A stretch of DNA of 19,135 nt from an uncultured Lachnospiraceae bacterium (lineage in GTDB: Bacteria; Bacillota; Clostridia; Lachnospirales; Lachnospiraceae), in assembly GCA_900544445.1 (NCBI GenBank), contig UQVK01000078.1, positions 1 to 19,135 of the forward strand, read 5' to 3'. Position numbers and translations under genes: made by a program. Within the stretch, counting starts at the first letter, position 1, and the number at the start of each line of letters is the position of its first letter. Of the stretch, positions 6,109 to 12,333 are shown one piece after another. The notes under the pieces were generated by a model, which was given only the letters and a program-made list of their open reading frames with translations, had not been told where the DNA came from and did no database searches.

Positions 6109-7809
6109 TCAGTCCCAGTTTTCAAAGAATTCCTTTACCGTATCATAGGCAAGCTTGGGCCTTCTGTATTCATCCAGCACGCCCTTGTTGTTGTGGCTGC
6201 GGGCGCGGGTGGCAAACCAGCCTCCCTCCTCCGTCACGCGGCAGTCCGCAAACTGCCAGATGAACGCGCCGGAAAGCCGGGAATCCTTCCGGTAAACCTC
6301 CAGATTCTCCCTGATGATGTCCGCCTGCCGTTCCTCGCTCCATTTGCAGCGGCCGCGGTCCCGGTAGCCGTACATGGCCGCCGCGCCGAATTCGCTGACG
6401 ATAACGGGCTTTCCCGCCCCGCCTGCGGACGCGATCCACTCCATCTCCTGTTCATGGCGTTCTTTAACTTCCACATCCTGATACCAGCCGGAATACATGT
6501 TAAAGGAAACCACGTCCGGAAGATCCAGGCAGATGTTCGTGAAATGCCTGCAGGTGGCAGAGGTTGTTGGACGGCTCTGGTCCATTCTTCGGATCTGCGC
6601 GTACTGGGCGGCATATTTTTTCCTGCCCTCCTCCGTCTCGCTTGCGCATTCATTGAGGATTCCCCAGATCACGATGGAGGGATGGTTGTAATGATTTTCA
6701 ATCATCTCCCGGATACAGTTCTCGCACTGAATGTCAAAATTGGGATTCATCATGTGCTCCAGATCCAGACCCCTGGCATGATTTTCCTCCCAGACCAGAA
6801 CCCCTCTTTCGTCGCAGAGATCCAGAAACAGCTCGTCGTTGGGATAATGGCAGGTGCGCACCGCGTTCGCGCCCATATCGCGCATCAGATCCAGATCCTG
6901 AACCATGAGCTGCAAAGGGATCGCACAGCCGCACATACCGTGATCCTCATGCCGGTTGAAGCCCTTCATGAAAATCCGGCTGCCGTTGAGCAGAATACCT
7001 CCGTCCTGTACGGACACCGTGCGGAAGCCCACCCGCTCGATCAGATCATCGACCACCTCGCCGTCCACGGAAAGCCTTACCTTCAGAAGATACAGCGCCG
7101 GCTCCCCGGGCGTCCAGGGTGTTACGCCGTCAAAGCTCTGCCGTCCGGTCAGTATCGTCTCTCCGCCCGGCTCCACCTCTCCAGTCATCTCTGCCAGCGC
7201 ATTTTCTCCCGGCAGACTGCAGTCTGTTCCGGTAAACGTTCCCCCCAGCGCTCCACTGATCCGGAAGGACGCTTTTCTGTCTCCCGCGTTCCGGATGACC
7301 ACCTCCGTTTTTCCGTACCAGACGCCGTCCGCATATTCCGGCGTGAAATGAACCCTTTCGATATAAACGGGAGAAATCTCTTCCATGCCCACGCCGCGGG
7401 TAATCCCGCCATAGGTATAATAATCGTTGGGAATGTGCAGAGCCGAGTGTTCTCCGAAGCTGTTGTCCACCCATACGGTGATCTCATGCTCTCCCGCCTT
7501 CACGCCCGGAATGACCTCTGAAAAAGGCGTGAACGCATTGTAATGCTCCACCACCATCTTTCCGTCAAAAAAGACCCGCGCCGTGTGGCTGACCCCCTTA
7601 AATTCCAGCCGCAGGCAGGTATCCCGGTCCACCTTCACCTTCGTCCGGTAGGTTCCCTGTCCTCTGTAGGTGAGCATGTCCGGATGCTGCTCCCAGCAGC
7701 CCGGCACGGGAAGCCGGTACGCCTTCCCGTTATCCTCCCTGACAAAATCCCACATTCCGTTCAGTTCTTTTGTTTTCCTGATTTCATGCTGTTCAAATAA
7801 ACGAAGCAT
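6109..7809 (-). CDS. Glycoside hydrolase family 2, beta-glucuronidase-like
   Basis: A 566-residue retaining glycosidase of GH2, close in plan to beta-glucuronidase (about 600 residues in E. coli). Order: sugar-binding jelly-roll domain (about 1-160, starting MLRLFEQHEIRKTKELNGMWDF), immunoglobulin-like domain (about 165-265), TIM barrel (about 270-566). Visible motifs: GFNRHEDHG near 280, the acid/base Glu in WGILNE near 385, FNMYSGWY near 435, the nucleophile Glu in IVSEFGA near 471, and NNKGVLDEYRRPK near 540. In the last motif the N-x-K matches the pair that binds the glucuronate carboxylate in GUS enzymes, so I favour a glucuronidase over a galactosidase. There is no signal peptide, hence it is cytosolic. 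The ATG at 7809 has AAGGA upstream. It lies 24 bases after the deacetylase gene in the same operon. The substrate could be a glucuronide conjugate or a uronic-acid oligosaccharide. Confidence 0.88.
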   Translation of the reverse strand: MLRLFEQHEIRKTKELNGMWDFVREDNGKAYRLPVPGCWEQHPDMLTYRGQGTYRTKVKVDRDTCLRLEFKGVSHTARVFFDGKMVVEHYNAFTPFSEVIPGVKAGEHEITVWVDNSFGEHSALHIPNDYYTYGGITRGVGMEEISPVYIERVHFTPEYADGVWYGKTEVVIRNAGDRKASFRISGALGGTFTGTDCSLPGENALAEMTGEVEPGGETILTGRQSFDGVTPWTPGEPALYLLKVRLSVDGEVVDDLIERVGFRTVSVQDGGILLNGSRIFMKGFNRHEDHGMCGCAIPLQLMVQDLDLMRDMGANAVRTCHYPNDELFLDLCDERGVLVWEENHARGLDLEHMMNPNFDIQCENCIREMIENHYNHPSIVIWGILNECASETEEGRKKYAAQYAQIRRMDQSRPTTSATCRHFTNICLDLPDVVSFNMYSGWYQDVEVKERHEQEMEWIASAGGAGKPVIVSEFGAAAMYGYRDRGRCKWSEERQADIIRENLEVYRKDSRLSGAFIWQFADCRVTEEGGWFATRARSHNNKGVLDEYRRPKLAYDTVKEFFENWD

Positions 7810-7833
7810 TTCCCTGTCCTTCCCTTCTTTGTT

Positions 7834-8631
7834 TTATGAAAATTTCCGGGTTTCCCCCGCGCCGATGCGCACAGGCTTACCGTCCACGCTCACCCACACA
7901 TCCAGAGAAGAACCGTTATGGATCATATCCATCCTTGCGCCGACAGTAAGGCTGTGAAGCGCGTCCAGATAGGCTTTGATCTCCCCGTTCGTCGCATACC
8001 AGATATCGGCATGTCCTCCCGCCTTCTCACAGAAGGCTTCCATCCGTTCCCAGCTGTGATCCAGATCGAATTCATAGCTGTGCCCCCAGATGTAAAAGAG
8101 CCGCATATCGTTCCTGTGCGCATCCTGAAAACGCTCCCAGAGCCGGTCCAGATCCCCGCTGTGATGTGTGGTGGGATCCCAGCGCATAAAATCCGCCGGA
8201 ATATCGAAGCCCTGCGTACTGTGAACCGTCCTGCTGTAGACGATGCCGCAGGTGCGCGCCACACGGATCACATCGTCACTGCAGGAACCATAAGGCCAGG
8301 ACATGCCCGTCACCGGATACCCCGTAAGCTGCTCCAGCGCAGCCCTGTCCTCCAGAATCTCCTGTACCTGCATCCGCTCCGGCAGCTGCCCCAGAAACGG
8401 ATGGGTACAGGTGTGCGCGGCAACCTCATGCCCCTGATACAGATCTTTTACCTCCTGCGCCGAAATATAGTCCGGCGTGTCCAGCTTTCCGCTGTTCAGA
8501 TGAAACGTTCCCCTGATTCCATGCGCGTTAAAGATGCCGACCAGCCTCCGGTCGGCTGTGCGTCCGTCATCATAGCTCATGGTGAGCGCCTTATCCCGTC
8601 CTTCGGGAAATAAGTTAAATCGGATGTCCAT
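7834..8631 (-). CDS. Polysaccharide deacetylase (NodB-like)
   Basis: NodB/CE4-superfamily deacetylase of 265 residues, metal-dependent, removing N- or O-acetyl groups from sugars. The metal-binding set is visible: the Asp pair in MSYDDG (21-22), H73 and H77 in HTCTHP, the SWPYGS loop (111-116), and a late His in WGHSYEFD (H184). A short C-terminal beta-type tail follows (about 235-265). There is no signal peptide, suggesting action inside the cell on imported oligosaccharides rather than on peptidoglycan. The frame is open to 8667, but the ATG at 8631 follows AGGAAAGGGA directly and gives the natural N-terminus. First gene of the operon with the GH2 and LspA-like genes; divergent from the SGNH esterase gene across a shared operator. 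Confidence 0.88.
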   Translation of the reverse strand: MDIRFNLFPEGRDKALTMSYDDGRTADRRLVGIFNAHGIRGTFHLNSGKLDTPDYISAQEVKDLYQGHEVAAHTCTHPFLGQLPERMQVQEILEDRAALEQLTGYPVTGMSWPYGSCSDDVIRVARTCGIVYSRTVHSTQGFDIPADFMRWDPTTHHSGDLDRLWERFQDAHRNDMRLFYIWGHSYEFDLDHSWERMEAFCEKAGGHADIWYATNGEIKAYLDALHSLTVGARMDMIHNGSSLDVWVSVDGKPVRIGAGETRKFS

Positions 8632-8694
8632 TCCCTTTCCTCTCCTTTCGCCGCCTTCCTTTTTCAAAAAGGCTTGCCATTTTCCCTGAGAAAA

Positions 8695-8700
8695 ATTATA
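8695..8700 (-). promoter_or_regulatory. -10 box for the deacetylase operon
   Basis: TATAAT on the minus strand, about 60 bases before the deacetylase ATG. No good -35 element is seen; the cre-like operator at 8706-8719 begins just upstream of this box, where bound repressor would block RNA polymerase. Confidence 0.5.
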
Positions 8701-8705
8701 CTTTT

Positions 8706-8719
8706 TGTAAGCACTTTCA
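8706..8719. promoter_or_regulatory. cre-like / LacI-family operator in the divergent promoter region
   Basis: TGTAAGCACTTTCA fits the catabolite-responsive element pattern TGWNANCGNTNWCA with one mismatch (A for the central G). It lies between the -10 box of the deacetylase operon and the likely -10 of the esterase, so a single bound CcpA or LacI-type repressor could control both. No LacI-type gene is in the window, which favours CcpA. A functional role is inferred. Confidence 0.6.
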
Positions 8720-8730
8720 TTTCTTTATTT

Positions 8731-8736
8731 TATAAC
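8731..8736 (+). promoter_or_regulatory. Possible -10 box for the SGNH esterase gene
   Basis: TATAAC lies in an A/T-rich stretch 55 bases before the ATG at 8791. The -35 is weak (TTGTAA at 8705-8710, 20 bases away). The position downstream of the cre-like site fits repression of this side as well. Confidence 0.35.
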
Positions 8737-8760
8737 AAAATCGAGATGGATTCAAGATCT

Positions 8761-8776
8761 GGAGCGGACTCGCTCC
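8761..8776 (+). other. Leader hairpin just before the esterase ribosome site
   Basis: GGAGCG (8761-8766) pairs with CGCTCC (8771-8776) around GACT. It ends two bases before the AGGGAG ribosome site (8779-8784). It resembles the small four-base-loop hairpins in the arcC leader and the thuA-gfo gap and may protect the mRNA or influence translation. Confidence 0.45.
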
Positions 8777-8790
8777 ACAGGGAGAAAACT

Positions 8791-9612
8791 ATGACACAGA
8801 CACCCTCTTTCCCTTTCCGCCCGGACGGTCCGGCGGATCTGTTCCTTTTCATGGGGCAGTCCAACATGGCCGGACGCGGCGTCATATGTCCGCGCTTTCC
8901 GCAGAGCGCTCCCGCCTGCCTTCCGGGCGCCGGATGGGAATTCCGCGCGGTCAGCGATCCGAACCGGCTGTATCCGGCGGCGGAGCCCTTCGGCGCGCTG
9001 GAAAACCGTCCCGGGGGCATCTTTGAGCCGGGCATGAAGACCGGTTCCATGGTTACCGCCTTCATCAACGCATATTTCGAAGAGACACACACACCCGTCA
9101 TCGGCGTCTCCGCTTCCAAAGGGGGATCCGCCATCCGGGAATGGCAGCCCGGCTCCCCCTTCCTTGAGGATGCGCTCCTCCGCCTGCGGACGGCTGAGAA
9201 ATATCTGGCGGACAACAGCATTCCCATACGGCGCCGCTTCGTCCTCTGGTGTCAGGGAGAAACCGACGGCGATCTGGGCACCGTCCCTTCGGTCTATGAG
9301 GAGGATTTTCTGCGGATGCTGGAAGCCCTTCTCTCCGAAGGCATCGAGCATCTTTTCCTGATCCGGATCGGTTCTTACAATGCGGCTGCCACCCCAGGCT
9401 TACCGGCTCCTGATTACGCTCCCATTCAGCGGGCGCAGGACTATCTCGCCGATACCTGTACGCAGGTCACCATGGTTTCCCGGCTTTTTTCCGGTATGCT
9501 TAAGCAAGGGCTCATGAAGGATGCGTTTCACTATTATCAGCATGCCTATAATCTGGTGGGAGAGGATGCCGGACATCGTGCCGGCAGGTATGCAGCGGGC
9601 CATCCCGCCTGA
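8791..9612 (+). CDS. SGNH-fold carbohydrate esterase (sialate O-acetylesterase-like)
   Basis: A 273-residue acetylesterase of the SGNH/GDSL superfamily, nearest to the sialate O-acetylesterase/CE6-type domain (SASA), which removes O-acetyl groups from sialic acids or xylan-type sugars. Block I is FLFMGQSNMAGRG with nucleophile S24; block III is LWCQGETDGD (152-161); the catalytic D244 and H247 lie in DAFHYYQHAYNLVGEDA. There is no signal peptide, so it likely acts in the cytosol. The frame opens at 8674, but the ATG at 8791 has AGGGAG six bases before it and starts near the domain boundary. It is divergent from the deacetylase-GH2 operon and probably under the same operator. The exact acetylated sugar is unknown. 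Confidence 0.85.
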   Translation: MTQTPSFPFRPDGPADLFLFMGQSNMAGRGVICPRFPQSAPACLPGAGWEFRAVSDPNRLYPAAEPFGALENRPGGIFEPGMKTGSMVTAFINAYFEETHTPVIGVSASKGGSAIREWQPGSPFLEDALLRLRTAEKYLADNSIPIRRRFVLWCQGETDGDLGTVPSVYEEDFLRMLEALLSEGIEHLFLIRIGSYNAAATPGLPAPDYAPIQRAQDYLADTCTQVTMVSRLFSGMLKQGLMKDAFHYYQHAYNLVGEDAGHRAGRYAAGHPA

Positions 9613-9623
9613 CGGGATGGCCC
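9597..9623 (+). terminator. Strong hairpin over the esterase stop codon
   Basis: An 11-bp perfect stem pairs 9597-9607 with 9613-9623 around a 5-base loop that contains the TGA stop. No T tract follows on either strand, so it is an untypical terminator or a 3' mRNA stabiliser. Confidence 0.45.
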
Positions 9624-9695
9624 ATATCCGGAAGGCACGGAGATCTGCCTGAAATTCGTGCATGGATAAGGCGGCTGCTTTTTCGCTTCCATATC

Positions 9696-10901
9696 TCAGG
9701 AATCTCCCTCCTCATTCACATTTCCTTCTGCATCCACAACAAGACAGACATACTGCAGCCTATCATTCTTTTTTACCTGGCTCTGTGCTCTTGCAAGCTC
9801 CATCTTCAGCAAGCCTTCTGGATCCTGTGTCTTTCTCAGCAGACAGATTTTCCCGTTTTCCGCTGTGAATATCATTTCATATGCCGCATTCTCTCCAAGA
9901 TAATAAAAGCGTACCAACTTTGTCATGCGATGTTCCCCGCCTCCGTAATAAAACAGGCACCGATTTTCTGTCCCCTCATTCTCAAAACCAATCCTGTCCA
10001 GATAATCTCTTCCCCTCCGGAAAAATGAGGCAAATTCTTCCCGCTGTTTTTCCTGTAAAACATCTTCCTTCAGTCCTGCTTCCTTCTCCACGCTCCCTTC
10101 TTTATCCACTGCTTCTATTACCAGCGGCTCCCCTGTTTCAGGATCAGCCTGCACCTGCCAGAACGGAAATCCTTCTGCATCGTCCATACTTCTTTCCAGA
10201 TAATACAGATAATTGCCTTCTGCGGTAATTCCTTCCTCCTTCAGCTGGACGCTTTCCATTTCTTCCTGGAAAAATGCACTTAAGTATTCGGCCGTCTTCT
10301 CCTTTTCCTGAACCGGAATGTCTTCTTCTCCTTTCGATACAACTGGCTCATTCTTTATTTCTGCTGACCCAATTTGAACACTGTACCCGCTTTTAGCGAA
10401 GAAATCCAATATCTGAAGCATATCCTCATCGCTCATCTCATTCTCAGGCAGCCAAATTGTACCTGACGCCGCCTCATAACAGACCCTCTCTGGCTCTGCC
10501 TTTTCTCCGGTCTCCAGGAACCGGATAGTCTTTCGCGGATATTTTTCCCCATTGACATAGGCCTGTTTCAGAATTTCCCATCTGTCTTTTTCTCCTTCCG
10601 TCCATTCCCTGGAATAATGAAAGCTCTCCCCCTCACTTTCCTGTATCAGCGTCTCATAAAAATCAATTTCCTCCGGCTCCATCCGCGCCATCCTTTCTGT
10701 CACCGCAAGAAATGCCTTTGCAATGGAGGGCACAGCCGGGAGCAGCAGAAATGCAGCCAGCAGTAATACACTGATCCGAAGCTGTCTCCTGCGTTTTCTG
10801 TGTACTGCCATCTTTTTCCCGATTTGCTCCGTAATCCTCTCCCATGCCGCTTCATCCAGCTCAATACAATCCAGTTCCCGCTTCAGTTTTTCATTTTTCA
10901 T
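9696..10901 (-). CDS. Anti-sigma-factor-like membrane protein with large outer domain
   Basis: A 401-residue protein. A short cytoplasmic N-terminus (1-41, basic near the membrane: HRKRRRQLR) would hold the sigma factor. One membrane helix follows (about 42-62), then a Glu-rich extracytoplasmic region of about 340 residues. That region contains FPFWQVQADPETGEPLVIEA near 245, which resembles PepSY-type strands (the W-x-V-x-x-D-P-x-T-G pattern), and YYGGGEHRMTKLVRFYYLG near 325. I do not recognise a catalytic site. The gene starts inside the sigma gene (11-base overlap), so the two are translationally coupled. Position and topology support the anti-sigma role; the canonical zinc anti-sigma His/Cys motif is absent. 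The outer domain presumably senses an envelope signal. Confidence 0.68.
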   Translation of the reverse strand: MKNEKLKRELDCIELDEAAWERITEQIGKKMAVHRKRRRQLRISVLLLAAFLLLPAVPSIAKAFLAVTERMARMEPEEIDFYETLIQESEGESFHYSREWTEGEKDRWEILKQAYVNGEKYPRKTIRFLETGEKAEPERVCYEAASGTIWLPENEMSDEDMLQILDFFAKSGYSVQIGSAEIKNEPVVSKGEEDIPVQEKEKTAEYLSAFFQEEMESVQLKEEGITAEGNYLYYLERSMDDAEGFPFWQVQADPETGEPLVIEAVDKEGSVEKEAGLKEDVLQEKQREEFASFFRRGRDYLDRIGFENEGTENRCLFYYGGGEHRMTKLVRFYYLGENAAYEMIFTAENGKICLLRKTQDPEGLLKMELARAQSQVKKNDRLQYVCLVVDAEGNVNEEGDS

Positions 10902-11367
10902 AGCTATCCCCTTCCAAGCTTTCCTTCATGAGCATCCTGCCTCTCTGCAGCCTTTTTTTCACCGCATTGGCCGTGGTTCCGAGCATTCTGGCCATTTCCT
11001 CCACCCGGTATCCTGCATAATAATGCAGATAAATGACTTCCCTGTATTTTTCAGGCAATGATAATATAACTGAAATCAACCCCTGTCCCATATCGCCGTA
11101 TTCGTCTTCGCTTTTTACCTCTTCCAGGCTTACCTCCTGATGCCGTTTCCTCTTTCGAATCAGATCCCGGCACCTGTTGGCGGTAACCCTGCAAAACCAT
11201 GCCTTTTCCGCATTTTCCTCACGGAAACCGGGACGGGCTAACATATATTTATAAAAAACCTCCTGCACAATATCCTCCGCATCATATTGATTTCCCATCA
11301 TCACATATGCCTGACAGTATACCATGTTGGCATATCGTTCCATAACCTGTTCCAGAAAATTATCCAT
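10891..11367 (-). CDS. ECF-type RNA polymerase sigma factor
   Basis: A 158-residue sigma-70 family factor of the extracytoplasmic-function type. Region 2 (about 8-70) has the YDAEDIVQEVFYKYM signature and the AWFCRVTANRCRDLIRKRKR DNA-melting stretch. Region 4 (about 105-152) has LPEKYREVIYLHYYAGY, then the helix-turn-helix VEEMARMLGTTANAVKKRLQRGR. The ATG at 11367 follows AGGGAA. It overlaps the membrane partner gene, the usual plan for a sigma/anti-sigma pair. The regulon is not visible, apart from a possible effect on its own promoter. Confidence 0.95.
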   Translation of the reverse strand: MDNFLEQVMERYANMVYCQAYVMMGNQYDAEDIVQEVFYKYMLARPGFREENAEKAWFCRVTANRCRDLIRKRKRHQEVSLEEVKSEDEYGDMGQGLISVILSLPEKYREVIYLHYYAGYRVEEMARMLGTTANAVKKRLQRGRMLMKESLEGDSYEK

Positions 11368-11450
11368 CCCTGTTCCCTCATGTTGAATTCTTCTCTTTGC
11401 CGTACTGCCGTCTGCATATTCTGAAAACGGCTTTTCTTTTGATCCTGTTT

Positions 11451-11456
11451 ATTATA
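11451..11456 (-). promoter_or_regulatory. -10 box upstream of the ECF sigma operon
   Basis: Perfect TATAAT on the minus strand, about 84 bases before the sigma ATG. No matching -35 is clear at 16-18 bases, and no pattern resembling an ECF autoregulatory -35 (AAC motif) is obvious nearby. Confidence 0.35.
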
Positions 11457-11505
11457 ATAACGTTTTTCATGTGGAAATGGTGACACGGAGATTGCAGAAA
11501 TCTTC

Positions 11506-11520
11506 TCCGGATCATCCGGA
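11506..11520. promoter_or_regulatory. Palindromic operator-like site
   Basis: TCCGGATCATCCGGA is a perfect 7-bp inverted repeat around one central base. It ends five bases before the -35 box of the strong rightward promoter and sits upstream of the leftward sigma promoter. It may be a dimeric regulator's site; no regulator can be assigned. Confidence 0.45.
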
Positions 11521-11525
11521 TTTGC

Positions 11526-11554
11526 TTGAGATCAGTTTTAGGATGTAGTATATT
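11526..11554 (+). promoter_or_regulatory. Near-consensus promoter before the acetyltransferase leader
   Basis: TTGAGA (11526-11531) and TATATT (11549-11554) are spaced by 17 bases. TTGAGATCA occurs twice as a direct repeat (11526-11534 and 11553-11561), one copy on the -35 and one covering the end of the -10 and the likely start, a layout suited to repression. Confidence 0.65.
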
Positions 11555-11560
11555 GAGATC

Positions 11561-11663
11561 AAGAAAGGGAAAAGCAGAGATACAGGGCCTGCATTCAGTG
11601 TCCTGTATTAAGTTTTTATTAAGACTCAGCCGTCACTGTGGCAGTAGCGACGGCTGCTTTTTG
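11561..11663 (+). ncRNA. Candidate small RNA or attenuator leader of the acetyltransferase gene
   Basis: From the predicted start (about 11561) the transcript forms a first hairpin (11580-11586 with 11602-11608, 7 bp). A terminator-like second hairpin follows: 11627-11634 pairs with 11649-11656 (8 bp), with an inner ACTG/CAGT pairing, and T follows at 11658-11662. The terminator lies 56 bases before the acetyltransferase ATG. The stretch has no supported reading frame. It could be an independent RNA of about 100 nt or an attenuator that must be read through for the gene to be made. I do not recognise a known family. Confidence 0.5.
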
Positions 11664-11718
11664 TCTCTGTTAACCTCTAAAATATATTGCCATTATTATA
11701 TCAGGAGGCCTTCATAAA

Positions 11719-12303
11719 ATGAACGGAGAAAAGACTGCGCAAAACACATTTTCCATTCGCATCATCGACGCCCGCCATGCCGCCGATATCAATCTTCCGA
11801 ACGAGCCCTTCCCGCTTTTCGGACGGATGATTCCCACCTACGTGGACGAAAGATGGGCTTATTCCATTGAAAAGTATTCCGAGCCATCGCAGATGTGTTT
11901 TCCGGATGAGAATTATGATTTTGATGAAATGTCCGGAAACAGCTTTTTTATCGGCGCCTATGACGGAGAAAACTGCATCGGCCTCGCCATCATGCAGCAC
12001 GCCTTCTTCAAATACATGTACCTCTATGATCTGAAGGTAAACCGGGAGTATCGGAAGAAAGGCGTGGCCGGGGCCCTGATCGAAAAAGCGAAGGAGCTCG
12101 CCCTGCAGAACGGATACCGGGGAATCTATACGCAGGGACAGGACAATAATCTGGGAGCCTGTCTTTTTTATCTGAAGACCGGCTTCGTCATCGGCGGACT
12201 GGACACAAAGGTCTACCAGGGCACACCCCAGGAAAATAAAAAGGATATTTTGTTTTATCTGGATATCCTGCCTGCGGCCCCGGACTCTTCCGCATCAGAC
12301 TGA
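11719..12303 (+). CDS. GNAT acetyltransferase, streptothricin acetyltransferase (SatA/Sat4)-like
   Basis: A 194-residue GNAT-fold acetyltransferase that would transfer acetyl from acetyl-CoA to an amine. It follows the plan of streptothricin acetyltransferases: NEPFPLFGRMIPTY (28-41), RWAYSIEKYSEP (45-56), the acetyl-CoA loop YRKKGVAGALIEKA (111-124, R/Q-x-x-G-x-G/A), the TQGQDNNLGACLFYLKTGF segment (138-156), and FVIGGLDTKVYQ near 156-167. The match extends over the whole length, not only the GNAT core. AGGAGG lies at 11703-11708, 10 bases before the ATG. It stands alone behind a strong promoter and a terminator-bearing leader. It may confer nourseothricin/streptothricin resistance or act on another amine; the substrate is inferred from family likeness. 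Confidence 0.82.
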   Translation: MNGEKTAQNTFSIRIIDARHAADINLPNEPFPLFGRMIPTYVDERWAYSIEKYSEPSQMCFPDENYDFDEMSGNSFFIGAYDGENCIGLAIMQHAFFKYMYLYDLKVNREYRKKGVAGALIEKAKELALQNGYRGIYTQGQDNNLGACLFYLKTGFVIGGLDTKVYQGTPQENKKDILFYLDILPAAPDSSASD

Positions 12304-12309
12304 GGATTT

Positions 12310-12332
12310 CGGAATGAGAATTTTCATTTCCG
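12310..12332. terminator. Weak shared hairpin between converging genes
   Basis: CGGAA (12310-12314) pairs with TTCCG (12328-12332), and TGA with TCA inside it, in the 30 bases between the stop codons of the acetyltransferase and the URO-D-like gene. The stem is short and no clear T tract follows, so it is a weak bidirectional terminator candidate. Confidence 0.3.
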
Positions 12333-12333
12333 G

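Noticed and set aside
6193..7521. A 442-codon plus-strand open frame opposite the GH2 gene
   Set aside because: It is the antisense shadow of a protein with clear GH2 motifs; it has no domain likeness and no suitable ribosome site.
8674..8790. N-terminal extension of the SGNH esterase to 8674, which would look like a hydrophobic leader
   Set aside because: The stretch holds the operator and promoter elements for both directions, and the ATG at 8791 has a proper ribosome site; the apparent leader is an artefact of A/T-rich promoter DNA.
11526..11717. A 63-codon plus-strand open frame upstream of the acetyltransferase
   Set aside because: It begins in the -35 box of the promoter, runs through the terminator hairpin and lacks a ribosome site.
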